From IMG/VR virus record IMGVR_UViG_3300008108_000147, positions 1 to 38,508 of that record: 38,508 nt of DNA. One strand, written 5' to 3'. The stretch comes from a virus. Of the stretch, positions 8,332 to 13,748 are shown in pieces; within the stretch, counting starts at the first letter, position 1; the number at the start of each line of letters is the position of its first letter. The notes under the pieces were generated by a model. That model ran no database searches, had not been told where the DNA came from, and worked only from the letters and a program-made list of their open reading frames with translations. The position numbers and the translations under genes are program-made.

Positions 8332-8486
8332 AACCGACTAAGGCTGACAAGAAGATTTCCAAGGTGATGCGCGAGTATGGCGCGGGCAAGTTGCACTCTG
8401 GCAGCAAGAAAGGCCCGGTGGTGAAATCAGAAAAGCAGGCTATGGCCATTGCGCTTTCTGAGGCTGGTAAATCACGAAAGAAGTAA
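8328..8486 (+). CDS. DUF6496-like small basic protein
   Basis: A 52-residue, Lys-rich protein whose ATG overlaps the endolysin stop (ATGA). The pattern KKISKVMREYGAGKLHSGS followed by KSEKQAMAIALSEAGKS matches the DUF6496 family of short phage proteins as I remember it. It is the last gene before the convergent terminator. The high charge suggests nucleic-acid or virion binding, but no function is known. Confidence 0.75.
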   Translation: MKPTKADKKISKVMREYGAGKLHSGSKKGPVVKSEKQAMAIALSEAGKSRKK

Positions 8487-8498
8487 TTATATTGCGCT

Positions 8499-8520
8499 TG
8501 CCGGGTATCTCCCCCCGGCA
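8499..8520 (+). other. Hairpin downstream of the late genes
   Basis: TGCCGGG (8499-8505) and CCCGGCA (8514-8520) form a perfect 7-bp stem with an 8-base loop just after the last late gene and before the main terminator. There is no T-tract, so it may protect the mRNA 3' end rather than terminate transcription. Confidence 0.4.
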
Positions 8521-8547
8521 GGGTAGTTTCCTCTTGCGACAAACTAA

Positions 8548-8577
8548 AACCCCGGCCTAACGCCGGGGTTCTTTTTT
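8548..8577. terminator. Intrinsic terminator between convergent operons
   Basis: AACCCCGGC (8548-8556) pairs with GCCGGGGTT (8562-8570) around a 5-base loop, and CTTTTTT follows on the plus strand. On the minus strand the hairpin is followed by a weaker T-rich run. It separates the rightward late genes from the leftward operon, and the stop codon of the last minus-strand gene (8557-8559) lies in the loop. Confidence 0.85.
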
Positions 8578-8922
8578 GTGACCACTATTGCCATATCCGC
8601 CAGGTTCATAAGGTGTGTCTGCTGGCCGGTGGCTTTTGCATCTGATGCACCGCCGATTATGCGGCCCTTCACTCCAAAACATTTCGCCGCATGATAAGCA
8701 CTTTCGCTCTTTATCGAAGACGTTTTCATACTTGGTTGAATGGTGTGTTTTATTCCACCATCGCTTTACTGTCTCGGTATCCACCTCAAAATGCGCGGCG
8801 ATCTGGTGGAAGGTTTCGCCGCGTTGCAGGGCTTCGCCAATGTAGGCTTCCCGCGCCCTTCTCACTTCCGGGTGAATAGCGCGGCCAGGTCCGTAGCGTA
8901 AGGGGACGCGGGGTTTGGTCAT
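8557..8922 (-). CDS. HTH plus zinc-ribbon DNA-binding protein
   Basis: A 121-residue protein. Residues 35-55 form a helix-turn-helix (ETFHQIAAHFEVDTETVKRW). A C-x2-C-x13-C-x2-C cluster (CLSCGEMF ... RRCIRCKSH) follows, suiting one zinc-ribbon knuckle. The basic N-terminus (MTKPRVPLRYGPGRAIHP) is typical of this phage family. It is the last gene of the leftward operon; its ATG overlaps the previous stop, and its final codons form part of the terminator stem. Probably a small regulator; targets unknown. Confidence 0.75.
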   Translation of the reverse strand: MTKPRVPLRYGPGRAIHPEVRRAREAYIGEALQRGETFHQIAAHFEVDTETVKRWWNKTHHSTKYENVFDKERKCLSCGEMFWSEGPHNRRCIRCKSHRPADTPYEPGGYGNSGHKKEPRR

Positions 8923-9257
8923 TCCTTCTCTCCCAGCGCCGCGCGAGCGATTGCTACAGTTTCTTCTTCATAGGCTCGCTCGGAAACGATCTGAGTATCG
9001 CCTGCTATTGGTCCTGCCCATTCCAATAAACCGCGCAGCGCCGCCCGCAGCTTTTCGATTTCACCTCTGGCTTCTTGGTAATCAGATAGATAAGCATGGT
9101 TTGAGGCGGCGAATTTCGCGTTCTCCGCCTGCAACTTTTCAATTTCGTCGGCGGCTTCCTGGCGCGCCAGCCGTATCATGTGTCCTACCTTTGCCGCCGC
9201 ATCTGCGCCGAGCGTCAGTCCGGTGGCTGCGTAGATTTTATCTGCGATGTCAATCAT
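8919..9257 (-). CDS. Small coiled-coil protein with ALGEKE tail
   Basis: A 112-residue protein. I start it at ATG 9257, which sits after GGGAGAAAAAGA and overlaps the upstream stop (ATGA), rather than at the longer ATG 9302, which lies inside the upstream gene. Residues 30-85 form a probable coiled coil (DEIEKLQAENAKFAAS, EIEKLRAALRGLL). It ends in IARAALGEKE, a tail shared with two operon neighbours. LRAALR plus this tail also occurs in the protein encoded at 9658-9864, so the two look paralogous in part. Function unknown. Confidence 0.7.
   Translation of the reverse strand: MIDIADKIYAATGLTLGADAAAKVGHMIRLARQEAADEIEKLQAENAKFAASNHAYLSDYQEARGEIEKLRAALRGLLEWAGPIAGDTQIVSERAYEEETVAIARAALGEKE
8920..8945 (-). 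repeat. Operon junction repeat, copy A
   Basis: Same arrangement as the copies at 9255 and 9659: it encodes the ALGEKE tail of the gene at 8919-9257 and carries the ribosome binding site for the HTH/zinc gene. Confidence 0.7.
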
Positions 9258-9661
9258 TCTTTTTCTCCCAGCGCCGCCGTTGCCAGTAGCGCGGCGGCGC
9301 ATAGGGCTAGTGCTGGGGTGGCTGCAACGGTGCCTCTAGTCCATATTCCACGACCGTCCCACATTCGACAAAGCGCCCTGCGAGCGCCGCTATTGCCTTG
9401 TCGTAATTCATAGCCCCACCCTTCCGGCACCAGCGTAACCGCCGCGTCTAGGCTGGCGGTGAATGATGGCGGAAAATTATGCCATCCATCATATCCAAGC
9501 TGTTGCCCTTTTGGATTACGCCACCAAGCAATACGCTGTCGGCCTTTCTTTTCGCGCGTATAGCCAATAGCCAGCGCAATCTCAGCATCCAATTCCCTAT
9601 CCGGCCCGGCTGCCTGTTCGCAGCGTTCCGCAAGGGCGAGTAGGGTGGTGAGATCGCTCAT
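9254..9661 (-). CDS. Conserved alphaproteobacterial phage protein, ALGEKE tail
   Basis: A 135-residue protein. The N-terminus (LTTLLALAERCEQAAGPDRELDAEIALAIG) and the later SFTASLDAAVTLVPEGWGYEL plus ATPALALCAAALLA segments match a family I recognise from phages and prophages of alphaproteobacteria. It has no known function. The start overlaps the stop of the upstream gene by ATGA, and it ends in ATAALGEKE, whose codons also contain the ribosome binding site for the next gene. Probably an early host-interaction protein; that part is guesswork. Confidence 0.72.
   Translation of the reverse strand: MSDLTTLLALAERCEQAAGPDRELDAEIALAIGYTREKKGRQRIAWWRNPKGQQLGYDGWHNFPPSFTASLDAAVTLVPEGWGYELRQGNSGARRALCRMWDGRGIWTRGTVAATPALALCAAALLATAALGEKE
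9255..9280 (-). repeat. Operon junction repeat, copy B
   Basis: Shares CTCCCAGCGCCGC (plus-strand sense) with copies at 8920 and 9659. Read on the minus strand it encodes the C-terminal ALGEKE of one gene, then supplies the purine-rich ribosome binding site and ATGA start of the next. Confidence 0.7.
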
Positions 9662-9864
9662 TCCTTTTCTCCCAGCGCCGCGCGGGCAACAGCCTGTGCG
9701 TTTTCTTCATCGCCTTCTGGTTGGCGCGCTATATCGCGCAGCGCCGCCCGCAGCATATCTCGCTCCTTAGCAATGGAACGCAGAAGATCAGCACCTTCAC
9801 GCATACCCGCTGCCAAAAATGACAGATAAAACGCACTTACCTCCGCGCTATTTGTGTCGCTCAT
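9658..9864 (-). CDS. Small helical protein with ALGEKE tail
   Basis: A 68-residue protein starting at ATG 9864, with GGAG upstream and the previous stop overlapping (TGATG). A longer ATG at 9888 lies inside the upstream gene and is less likely. It is mostly helical (FYLSFLAAGMREGADLLRSI, ERDMLRAALRDIA) and ends in VARAALGEKE. The DNA encoding AALR is near-identical to that in the gene at 8919-9257, pointing to an origin by duplication. Function unknown. Confidence 0.65.
   Translation of the reverse strand: MSDTNSAEVSAFYLSFLAAGMREGADLLRSIAKERDMLRAALRDIARQPEGDEENAQAVARAALGEKE
9659..9684 (-). repeat. Operon junction repeat, copy C
   Basis: Nearly identical to copy A, including the GCGCG extension. 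It encodes the ALGEKE tail of the gene at 9658-9864 and the start region of the gene at 9254-9661. Confidence 0.7.
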
Positions 9865-10106
9865 CACTCCACCCTCCAAACCGTACACCCGCGCGGGGTG
9901 CTGCGAACTGTAAATTTCTTTGGCGCCAGGGCGCGGTTAAAGCGCGACACCATTGAGAAAACAGAAGCCGGTTTCACCGCATCTGCTGAAATGCGGAAAC
10001 TTTGTCCCACCGACAGGCGGGCAATTGGATACTTACTAGACCCCTTCGGTCTGCCCCGCTTTGCCGGTGGCGGGATCGGCTTATCGTCACTGATCTGAAT
10101 CTTCAT
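9864..10106 (-). CDS. Small conserved phage protein (DUF7303-like)
   Basis: An 80-residue basic protein. A disordered Pro/Lys N-terminus (DKPIPPPAKRGRPKGSSKYP) contains an AT-hook-like RGRPK. A compact domain follows: YPIARLSVGQSFRI, VSRFNRALAPKKFTVRS and a final CTVWRVE. The later part matches a common short phage family, which I believe is DUF7303. RGRPKGS suggests minor-groove DNA contact. Its start lies 20 bases inside the upstream gene. Confidence 0.68.
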   Translation of the reverse strand: MKIQISDDKPIPPPAKRGRPKGSSKYPIARLSVGQSFRISADAVKPASVFSMVSRFNRALAPKKFTVRSTPRGCTVWRVE

Positions 10107-10344
10107 CTGTCCATGTCCCCTTAATTTGGTTTTTCACTGCGCTGATTGCTTGCCACAGAACCCGGTCCTGGTCGGAGAGTCGCACCCATACGTCCCAGTT
10201 TGACCGCAAGGCGTCGAACTCCAGCGGCTTGTTGTTGGCTTTGATCAAAGCCCGCTTCATTAATCCTTCTTCCGCCAATATCATCGCGGTATTCAGCAGG
10301 CGCATTCTTTCGCGCTGTTGCGGTGTCACGGCTGTAAACTCCAT
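10087..10344 (-). CDS. Small helical phage protein, function unknown
   Basis: An 85-residue protein from ATG 10344. The sequence reads as a natural helical protein from its first residue (FTAVTPQQRERMRLLNTAMI, then SNWDVWVRLSDQDRVLWQ). Codons upstream of 10344 in this frame look random. It overlaps most of the C-terminal half of the gene at 10121-10522 in another frame, an unusually long overlap. No motif was recognised; it belongs to the leftward early operon. Confidence 0.55.
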   Translation of the reverse strand: MEFTAVTPQQRERMRLLNTAMILAEEGLMKRALIKANNKPLEFDALRSNWDVWVRLSDQDRVLWQAISAVKNQIKGTWTDEDSDQ

Positions 10345-10522
10345 TGCTTCCGACGACGTAGGTAAAGCCTTCCTCCTGTAGCCACTTCGCCGCCGCCTTG
10401 ATGCTGGCGAAGGCGGCGAGAGGGCGCCAGGCTGGTTGGCTGATGTCATCCACCTCAACAAACAGATCAGTTTGCGAAGGGATGTTGCTGGTCATTTTGA
10501 TGGACACGCGGACGGTGTTCAC
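10121..10522 (-). CDS. Small phage protein, C-terminus out of frame with next gene
   Basis: It starts with GTG at 10522, overlapping the upstream stop (GTGA), the usual junction in this operon. Residues 1-62 look real: VNTVRVSIKM, PAWRPLAAFASIKAAAKWLQ, EEGFTYVVGSNGVYSR. After about residue 62 the sequence becomes low-quality and Arg/Gln-rich while the gene at 10087-10344 reads well in another frame. Probably the original stop was lost by a small indel or the two genes were fused. Only the first half is trusted. No function known. Confidence 0.5.
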   Translation of the reverse strand: MNTVRVSIKMTSNIPSQTDLFVEVDDISQPAWRPLAAFASIKAAAKWLQEEGFTYVVGSNGVYSRDTATARKNAPAEYRDDIGGRRINEAGFDQSQQQAAGVRRLAVKLGRMGATLRPGPGSVASNQRSEKPN

Positions 10523-10734
10523 GGGCCAGGCTCCCCGCTGGCCGTCGCAATGCCTGCCGCCTTCTGGCGGGCAGCGGCTTCTGCTTCCATGAGTTCCCAT
10601 TTCAGTTCATCCCGCACTTTGGCGAGGGCGTCATAAGCGCCATTACTGAAACAGAAATCATCCGCATATTGAATGCGAACCAGTTCATTCTCCGCTATCG
10701 CCAACTTGGCGCGCAGGGTTTCTAGGTCGATCAA
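10519..10734 (-). CDS. Small coiled-coil early protein
   Basis: A 71-residue protein with ATGA overlap at its start and GTGA overlap at its end. It is mostly a single heptad-like helix (LETLRAKLAIAENELVRIQY, then ALAKVRDELKWELMEAEAAA) with a short loop containing Cys and Phe. Unknown function; coupled translation within the leftward operon makes it credible. Confidence 0.62.
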   Translation of the reverse strand: MIDLETLRAKLAIAENELVRIQYADDFCFSNGAYDALAKVRDELKWELMEAEAAARQKAAGIATASGEPGP

Positions 10735-10964
10735 TTCAAATCCTCCTTCACAAGATGCTGAATGGCATCCGTCAGCAAATCTGCTGACCGCTTTGCGACG
10801 TTGTTCTCTGTTCCATGGTCCGTAACATCGTAGATGAAACAGGCTAGAGCCATGGTGGCAGCGAATATGACATCACTCACATTTTCGCCGTTGCCAATCT
10901 TGAAGATTGCGCGCTTCATTTTCTCAGACACCTCGGACAGGTGTTCCGCCTTGGCGTCGCTCAT
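10731..10964 (-). CDS. Small early protein, function unknown
   Basis: A 77-residue protein starting at ATG 10964, which overlaps the stop of the upstream membrane peptide (ATGA). The longer frame back to 11162 passes through the promoter and that peptide, so it is rejected. Helical, with KMKRAIFKIGNGENVSDVIF, ALACFIYDVTDH and AKRSADLLTDAIQHLVKE. No recognised family. Confidence 0.62.
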   Translation of the reverse strand: MSDAKAEHLSEVSEKMKRAIFKIGNGENVSDVIFAATMALACFIYDVTDHGTENNVAKRSADLLTDAIQHLVKEDLN

Positions 10965-11077
10965 GCGCCAGCCATCGCGAACAAGATGATCAGCAGCAGG
11001 AAGAAGGCAGCAAAGCCAAGGCCCTGCAAGATTGCCAGTATCCACCAGGCGGCGGAGCGATGTTTCAAGTATTGCAT
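10961..11077 (-). CDS. 38-residue single-pass membrane peptide
   Basis: A short ORF from ATG 11077 to TGA 10961, with a strong AAGGGGA ribosome binding site about 7 bases upstream and an ATGA junction to the next gene. After MQYLKHRSAAWW come about 22 hydrophobic residues (ILAILQGLGFAAFFLLLIIL), so a single transmembrane helix is nearly certain if expressed. The basic N-terminus predicts a cytoplasmic N-terminus. As the first gene after the leftward promoter it may act on the host envelope early; that is inference. Confidence 0.65.
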   Translation of the reverse strand: MQYLKHRSAAWWILAILQGLGFAAFFLLLIILFAMAGA

Positions 11078-11112
11078 GATAGTTCCCCTTGCGGCTTGAT
11101 TGCCTGACATGA

Positions 11113-11141
11113 CGATAAACCCACGCAGAAAATAACGTCAA
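11113..11141 (-). promoter_or_regulatory. Leftward early promoter
   Basis: On the minus strand TTGACG (11141-11136) and TTATCG (11118-11113) are separated by 17 bases. The -35 is good and the -10 mediocre. It would start transcripts about 25-30 bases upstream of the first leftward gene (ATG 11077). Confidence 0.5.
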
Positions 11142-11160
11142 GGGAAAAAATGCGCTTGAC
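11137..11160. promoter_or_regulatory. Candidate operator: inverted repeat over both -35 boxes
   Basis: GTCAAG (11137-11142) and CTTGAC (11155-11160) are inverted repeats with a 12-base A-rich spacer, overlapping the -35 elements of both divergent promoters. A dimeric repressor bound here could control both directions at once. The two halves could simply be the two -35 boxes, so operator function is inference. Confidence 0.4.
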
Positions 11161-11184
11161 ACGAATTTTTTTCACGCCTAGGGT
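11156..11184 (+). promoter_or_regulatory. Rightward promoter, predicted leaderless transcript
   Basis: A perfect TTGACA (11156-11161), a 17-base spacer and TAGGGT (11179-11184). The ATG of the HTH gene is at 11192, only 7 bases after the -10 box, so transcription should begin at or next to the start codon and give a leaderless mRNA. Confidence 0.6.
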
Positions 11185-11191
11185 TTCAATC

Positions 11192-11473
11192 ATGGATCAC
11201 CTCCCTTACCGAAAGCTGCTTCAGCAGAACGGCTACACCCTGCGCGATCTCGCCGAAGCGGCTGGCGTATCAACCGCCACTGCTAGTCGGTGGCTGATCT
11301 GGCTGACGTATCGCGGTGAATATGGGGGTATTGCGCCGCCTATCGTGCGGCTGATACCAGTGATCAGAATGTGTAGCACCCCAGAGGTGCCAATGAACGA
11401 GATTTGGGCGCATATCTGTACCGGCAACCGGCATGGACATCTGCCCGAAAAGGCTGCGCGCGATGGTAACTAG
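11192..11473 (+). CDS. Small HTH regulator (Cro/CI position)
   Basis: A 93-residue protein. Residues 6-29 form a clear helix-turn-helix (LQQNGYTLRDLAEAAGVSTA, then TASRWL). The remainder (APPIVRLIPVI, NEIWAHICTG) has no recognised oligomerisation domain. The ATG at 11192 is preferred to one at 11150 because the predicted -10 lies between them. The gene begins the rightward operon opposite the leftward one, the classic place for a Cro-type switch protein. There is no second repressor gene, so this is not a full lambda-like switch within the window. Confidence 0.72.
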   Translation: MDHLPYRKLLQQNGYTLRDLAEAAGVSTATASRWLIWLTYRGEYGGIAPPIVRLIPVIRMCSTPEVPMNEIWAHICTGNRHGHLPEKAARDGN

Positions 11474-11612
11474 CCTCCCAACCATTGCGCGCCCGGAAGC
11501 CTGGCGCGACGACTACGAACCCGCGACGGGCTTCCGGTTAAATCCGCACGGTGCGGATACCCCCGCCAGCACTTTCAATATCCCCTCCCGAACTGTGCTG
11601 GCGGGGGTCTAA
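11463..11612 (+). CDS. Possible 49-residue protein overlapping a hairpin region
   Basis: An open frame from ATG 11463, overlapping the end of the HTH gene, to TAA 11612, 2 bases before rusA. It reads MVTSLPTIARPEAWRDDYEP, with an aromatic/acidic middle. The last 20 codons coincide with two strong inverted repeats, so base pairing may constrain that part instead of protein. No family was recognised. The tight spacing to rusA supports a real small gene, but weakly. Confidence 0.4.
   Translation: MVTSLPTIARPEAWRDDYEPATGFRLNPHGADTPASTFNIPSRTVLAGV
11543..11608 (+). repeat. Two hairpins just upstream of rusA
   Basis: TCCGCAC/GTGCGGA (11543-11557, one-base centre) is followed by a perfect 14-bp inverted repeat, ACCCCCGCCAGCAC (11559-11572) with GTGCTGGCGGGGGT (11595-11608), around a 22-base loop. 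The second stem ends 6 bases before the rusA GTG. It could be an attenuator or a translation-control structure. Confidence 0.6.
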
Positions 11613-11614
11613 CC

Positions 11615-12013
11615 GTGAGAACCTGTATCACCATCCCCATCGAACCCGTCGCCAAGGGTCGCCCCCGATTCGGGAAGCACGGCGCCTATACGCCAGCCAA
11701 GACCCGGCAGGCAGAGGAAACAATTCGGGCATTTATTTCACCTTTCGATTCCTTTGGCTCCGTGCCGATCTGTGTTGATTTGATGGTGCTAATGCCAATC
11801 CCCAAATCCTGGCCAAAGAAAAAGCAGGAAGCGGCGCTTGCGGGCGACATCGAACACACAGGCAAACCCGATCTGGACAACCTGGCGAAGTTGGTCCTGG
11901 ATGCCGCCAACGGCATCCTTTGGGACGACGATAGCCAGATCATCAAGCTACACCTTTCCAAGATGTACAGCGGGAAACCGGGCTACATCCTAATCATCGA
12001 GGCAAACCCGTGA
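11615..12013 (+). CDS. rusA: RusA-like Holliday junction resolvase
   Basis: A 132-residue protein starting with GTG 11615. It shows the family pattern PVAKGRPR near the start, PIPKSWPKKK (61-70), the acidic signature KPDLDNLAKLVLDAANG (84-100) and WDDDSQI (103-109). The acidic residues of the PDxDN and DDD motifs are the expected metal ligands. It cleaves four-way DNA junctions, helping to resolve replication or recombination intermediates before packaging. It overlaps the next gene by GTGA and belongs to the rightward replication operon. Length is normal for RusA. Confidence 0.93.
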   Translation: MRTCITIPIEPVAKGRPRFGKHGAYTPAKTRQAEETIRAFISPFDSFGSVPICVDLMVLMPIPKSWPKKKQEAALAGDIEHTGKPDLDNLAKLVLDAANGILWDDDSQIIKLHLSKMYSGKPGYILIIEANP

Positions 12014-12774
12014 CCGATCCTTTTGCGACACATGGCATTGGCCATTTATCCGCCAGCAGCCTGAATACCTACGCGGCGCAGCCCGCCGCCTGGGCCATGT
12101 CCTACCTGTTGAAGCGGCGCCTGCCGGTGGGGGCTGCTGCCCATCGCGGTTCCGCCATCGAAGCAGGCGTGTCGGCTGGCCTATTCAATCCCGAAAAGCC
12201 GGTGGATGATTGCATCGCTATCGCCCTGGCTGAATATGACCGGTTAACAGCACTCTCAAGTGATCCCCGGCGGGAAGCCCAGCGTAAAGTGGTACAAGAC
12301 ACTGTTCCGGTGGCACTGGCAGAACTTCGTCAATATGGCGTCCCGACAGCGCCAGAAGAGGGCCAGCATCAGCACAAGATCAGCAAGGCGCTGGGCGAGG
12401 GCCTGCCCGATCTGGTGGGGTATCTGGATTTTTACTGGCAGGAACACGGGCTGGTGCTGGACCTAAAGACCACGGAACGGGTGCCGGGGCAGATTTCCAG
12501 CAGCCATGCGCGCCAGGGCGCTGGGTATGTGGTGAACACCAACCAGATGTGCCGATTCGCGTATTGCAGCCCGAAGAAGGTGGCGGTGTATCAGCTTGAA
12601 GGGGTTGCCGATCATTGGGCGCACCTACAAGCTATTGCTAACCGGCTGCGCCGGTTCCTGGCGATCTCGGCGGATAAGAATGAATTGATCAGTTTGCTGG
12701 TGCCGGATGTAGATAGTTTCTACTGGTCCGATCCAGCAGCAGAAGCAGCCCGTAAGGAAATCTACGGGATGTAA
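12010..12774 (+). CDS. PD-(D/E)XK nuclease (RecB/Cas4-like)
   Basis: A 254-residue protein with a GTG start in the rusA stop. The fold markers are LSASSLNTYAAQP near the N-terminus, HRGSAIEAG (45-53), GYLDFYW (137-143), VLDLKTTERVP (149-159) and SHARQGAGY. GYLD plus DLK-T is the metal-binding and catalytic core of RecB-type nucleases. Such phage enzymes usually act as DNA-end exonucleases in recombination with an SSB or annealing partner. The following gene looks SSB-like, which supports that. No cysteine cluster of the Cas4 iron-sulfur type was seen. Confidence 0.85.
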   Translation: MTDPFATHGIGHLSASSLNTYAAQPAAWAMSYLLKRRLPVGAAAHRGSAIEAGVSAGLFNPEKPVDDCIAIALAEYDRLTALSSDPRREAQRKVVQDTVPVALAELRQYGVPTAPEEGQHQHKISKALGEGLPDLVGYLDFYWQEHGLVLDLKTTERVPGQISSSHARQGAGYVVNTNQMCRFAYCSPKKVAVYQLEGVADHWAHLQAIANRLRRFLAISADKNELISLLVPDVDSFYWSDPAAEAARKEIYGM

Positions 12775-12832
12775 GCAGCAAGCGCCACGCTGCCGAAATG
12801 TGGTGCATTCTTATGGAAAACAGAGGTTTATC

Positions 12833-13504
12833 ATGGGCTTAGGTCTTAACATCAATAGCGGTTCCGGCGGCGGCGGGTCTTTCTTGCCGCGCATGGAATA
12901 CAACGCCAAGGCCGGGAGGATGAAGTTTAGCGAGCGCGTCGAAGTGAATGGGATGTGGGAAACCCAGGAACAGGACGTTTCGTTTCAGCAGCCTGCCTTT
13001 GTTGCAGACATGGCAACTATCCAAGTTGGCTGGTTGATGTTCAAAAAGGGTACTCCGCCAATACGCGCGCTGGTGACAATCGGTGAGGAATTTCCGCCGT
13101 GTCCTGTAGGTGATTATGGGGTGGATGAGCGTGGTAGGGCCGCGAAGCCAAAGAAAGGTTTCGTAATGCGGGTGCTTGATAGCAATCGCACAGTGCGCGA
13201 GTTCAGCAGCAGCGCCAGTTCAGTTGCGACTGCTATTGATCTACTGCACGACGTTTACATAGCAGCACCGGAATCCAAGCAGGGAATGTTGCCGGTGATA
13301 CAATTTACGGGAGCAAAGGAGGAAAAAAGCAATTATGGCGTAAATTATGCCCCGAACTTCGCGATCATTAAGTGGGTACCGCGTCCGGCAGAACTGCCTG
13401 CGCCTGGACCGATTGGCGCGCAAAGTGTGGCAACACCTATCGCCCAGAGCGCGGCTCCGCTACCTCCGCCAACGCCGCAAGCTGCTAAACCCCTACCGTT
13501 CTAA
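12833..13504 (+). CDS. Putative ssDNA-binding protein of phage recombination module
   Basis: A 223-residue protein starting at ATG 12833; an upstream ATG at 12800 adds unlike sequence. After a Gly/Ser-rich N-terminus the body resembles conserved alphaproteobacterial phage proteins placed beside RecB-like nucleases (YNAKAGRMKFSERV, FVADMATIQVGWLMFKKG). The tail is Pro/Ala-rich and ends KPLPF, recalling the hydrophobic C-terminal tip (IPF) by which single-strand binding proteins recruit partners, but without the acidic residues. It would coat single strands during replication. The assignment rests on context and the tip. Confidence 0.55.
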   Translation: MGLGLNINSGSGGGGSFLPRMEYNAKAGRMKFSERVEVNGMWETQEQDVSFQQPAFVADMATIQVGWLMFKKGTPPIRALVTIGEEFPPCPVGDYGVDERGRAAKPKKGFVMRVLDSNRTVREFSSSASSVATAIDLLHDVYIAAPESKQGMLPVIQFTGAKEEKSNYGVNYAPNFAIIKWVPRPAELPAPGPIGAQSVATPIAQSAAPLPPPTPQAAKPLPF

Positions 13505-13689
13505 TGAGGGTTAAGCCCCCCCGCGACATCACCTGTGCGAACTGTCAGTGGTACGTCCCCGCTGACAGCCGATCCGGTGAATGCCGCCTTACACCATCAC
13601 ACTCCGGCTACCGCTGGGTCATGATGAAGCCGCATGATTGGTGCAGCCAGGCCAAAGAAGCCAAGGCAAAGCCAGAGACGGAAGAATAA
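13504..13689 (+). CDS. Small zinc-knuckle-like protein
   Basis: A 61-residue protein whose ATG shares a base with the previous TAA. Cysteines at CANCQWY, GECRL and WCSQ give four possible metal ligands, suggesting a small zinc-binding fold. The C-terminus is a charged Lys/Glu tail. It is the last gene before a terminator-like hairpin. No family name; possibly a DNA-binding accessory factor. Confidence 0.62.
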   Translation: MRVKPPRDITCANCQWYVPADSRSGECRLTPSHSGYRWVMMKPHDWCSQAKEAKAKPETEE

Positions 13690-13696
13690 TAAATAG

Positions 13697-13727
13697 GGCG
13701 GCAATTTAAGGATTGCCGCCTTTCCTT
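13697..13727 (+). terminator. Terminator or attenuator hairpin
   Basis: GGCGGCAAT (13697-13705) pairs perfectly with ATTGCCGCC (13712-13720) across a 6-base loop, followed by TTTCCTTTC. A moderate intrinsic terminator between the recombination genes and the methyltransferase-like gene. Confidence 0.6.
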
Positions 13728-13748
13728 TCGCAAGAGAACGAGGAAACA

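Noticed and set aside
11192-11473. HTH protein considered as proof of a temperate phage
   Set aside because: No integrase, excisionase, attachment site or second repressor is visible in the window, so lifestyle cannot be decided.
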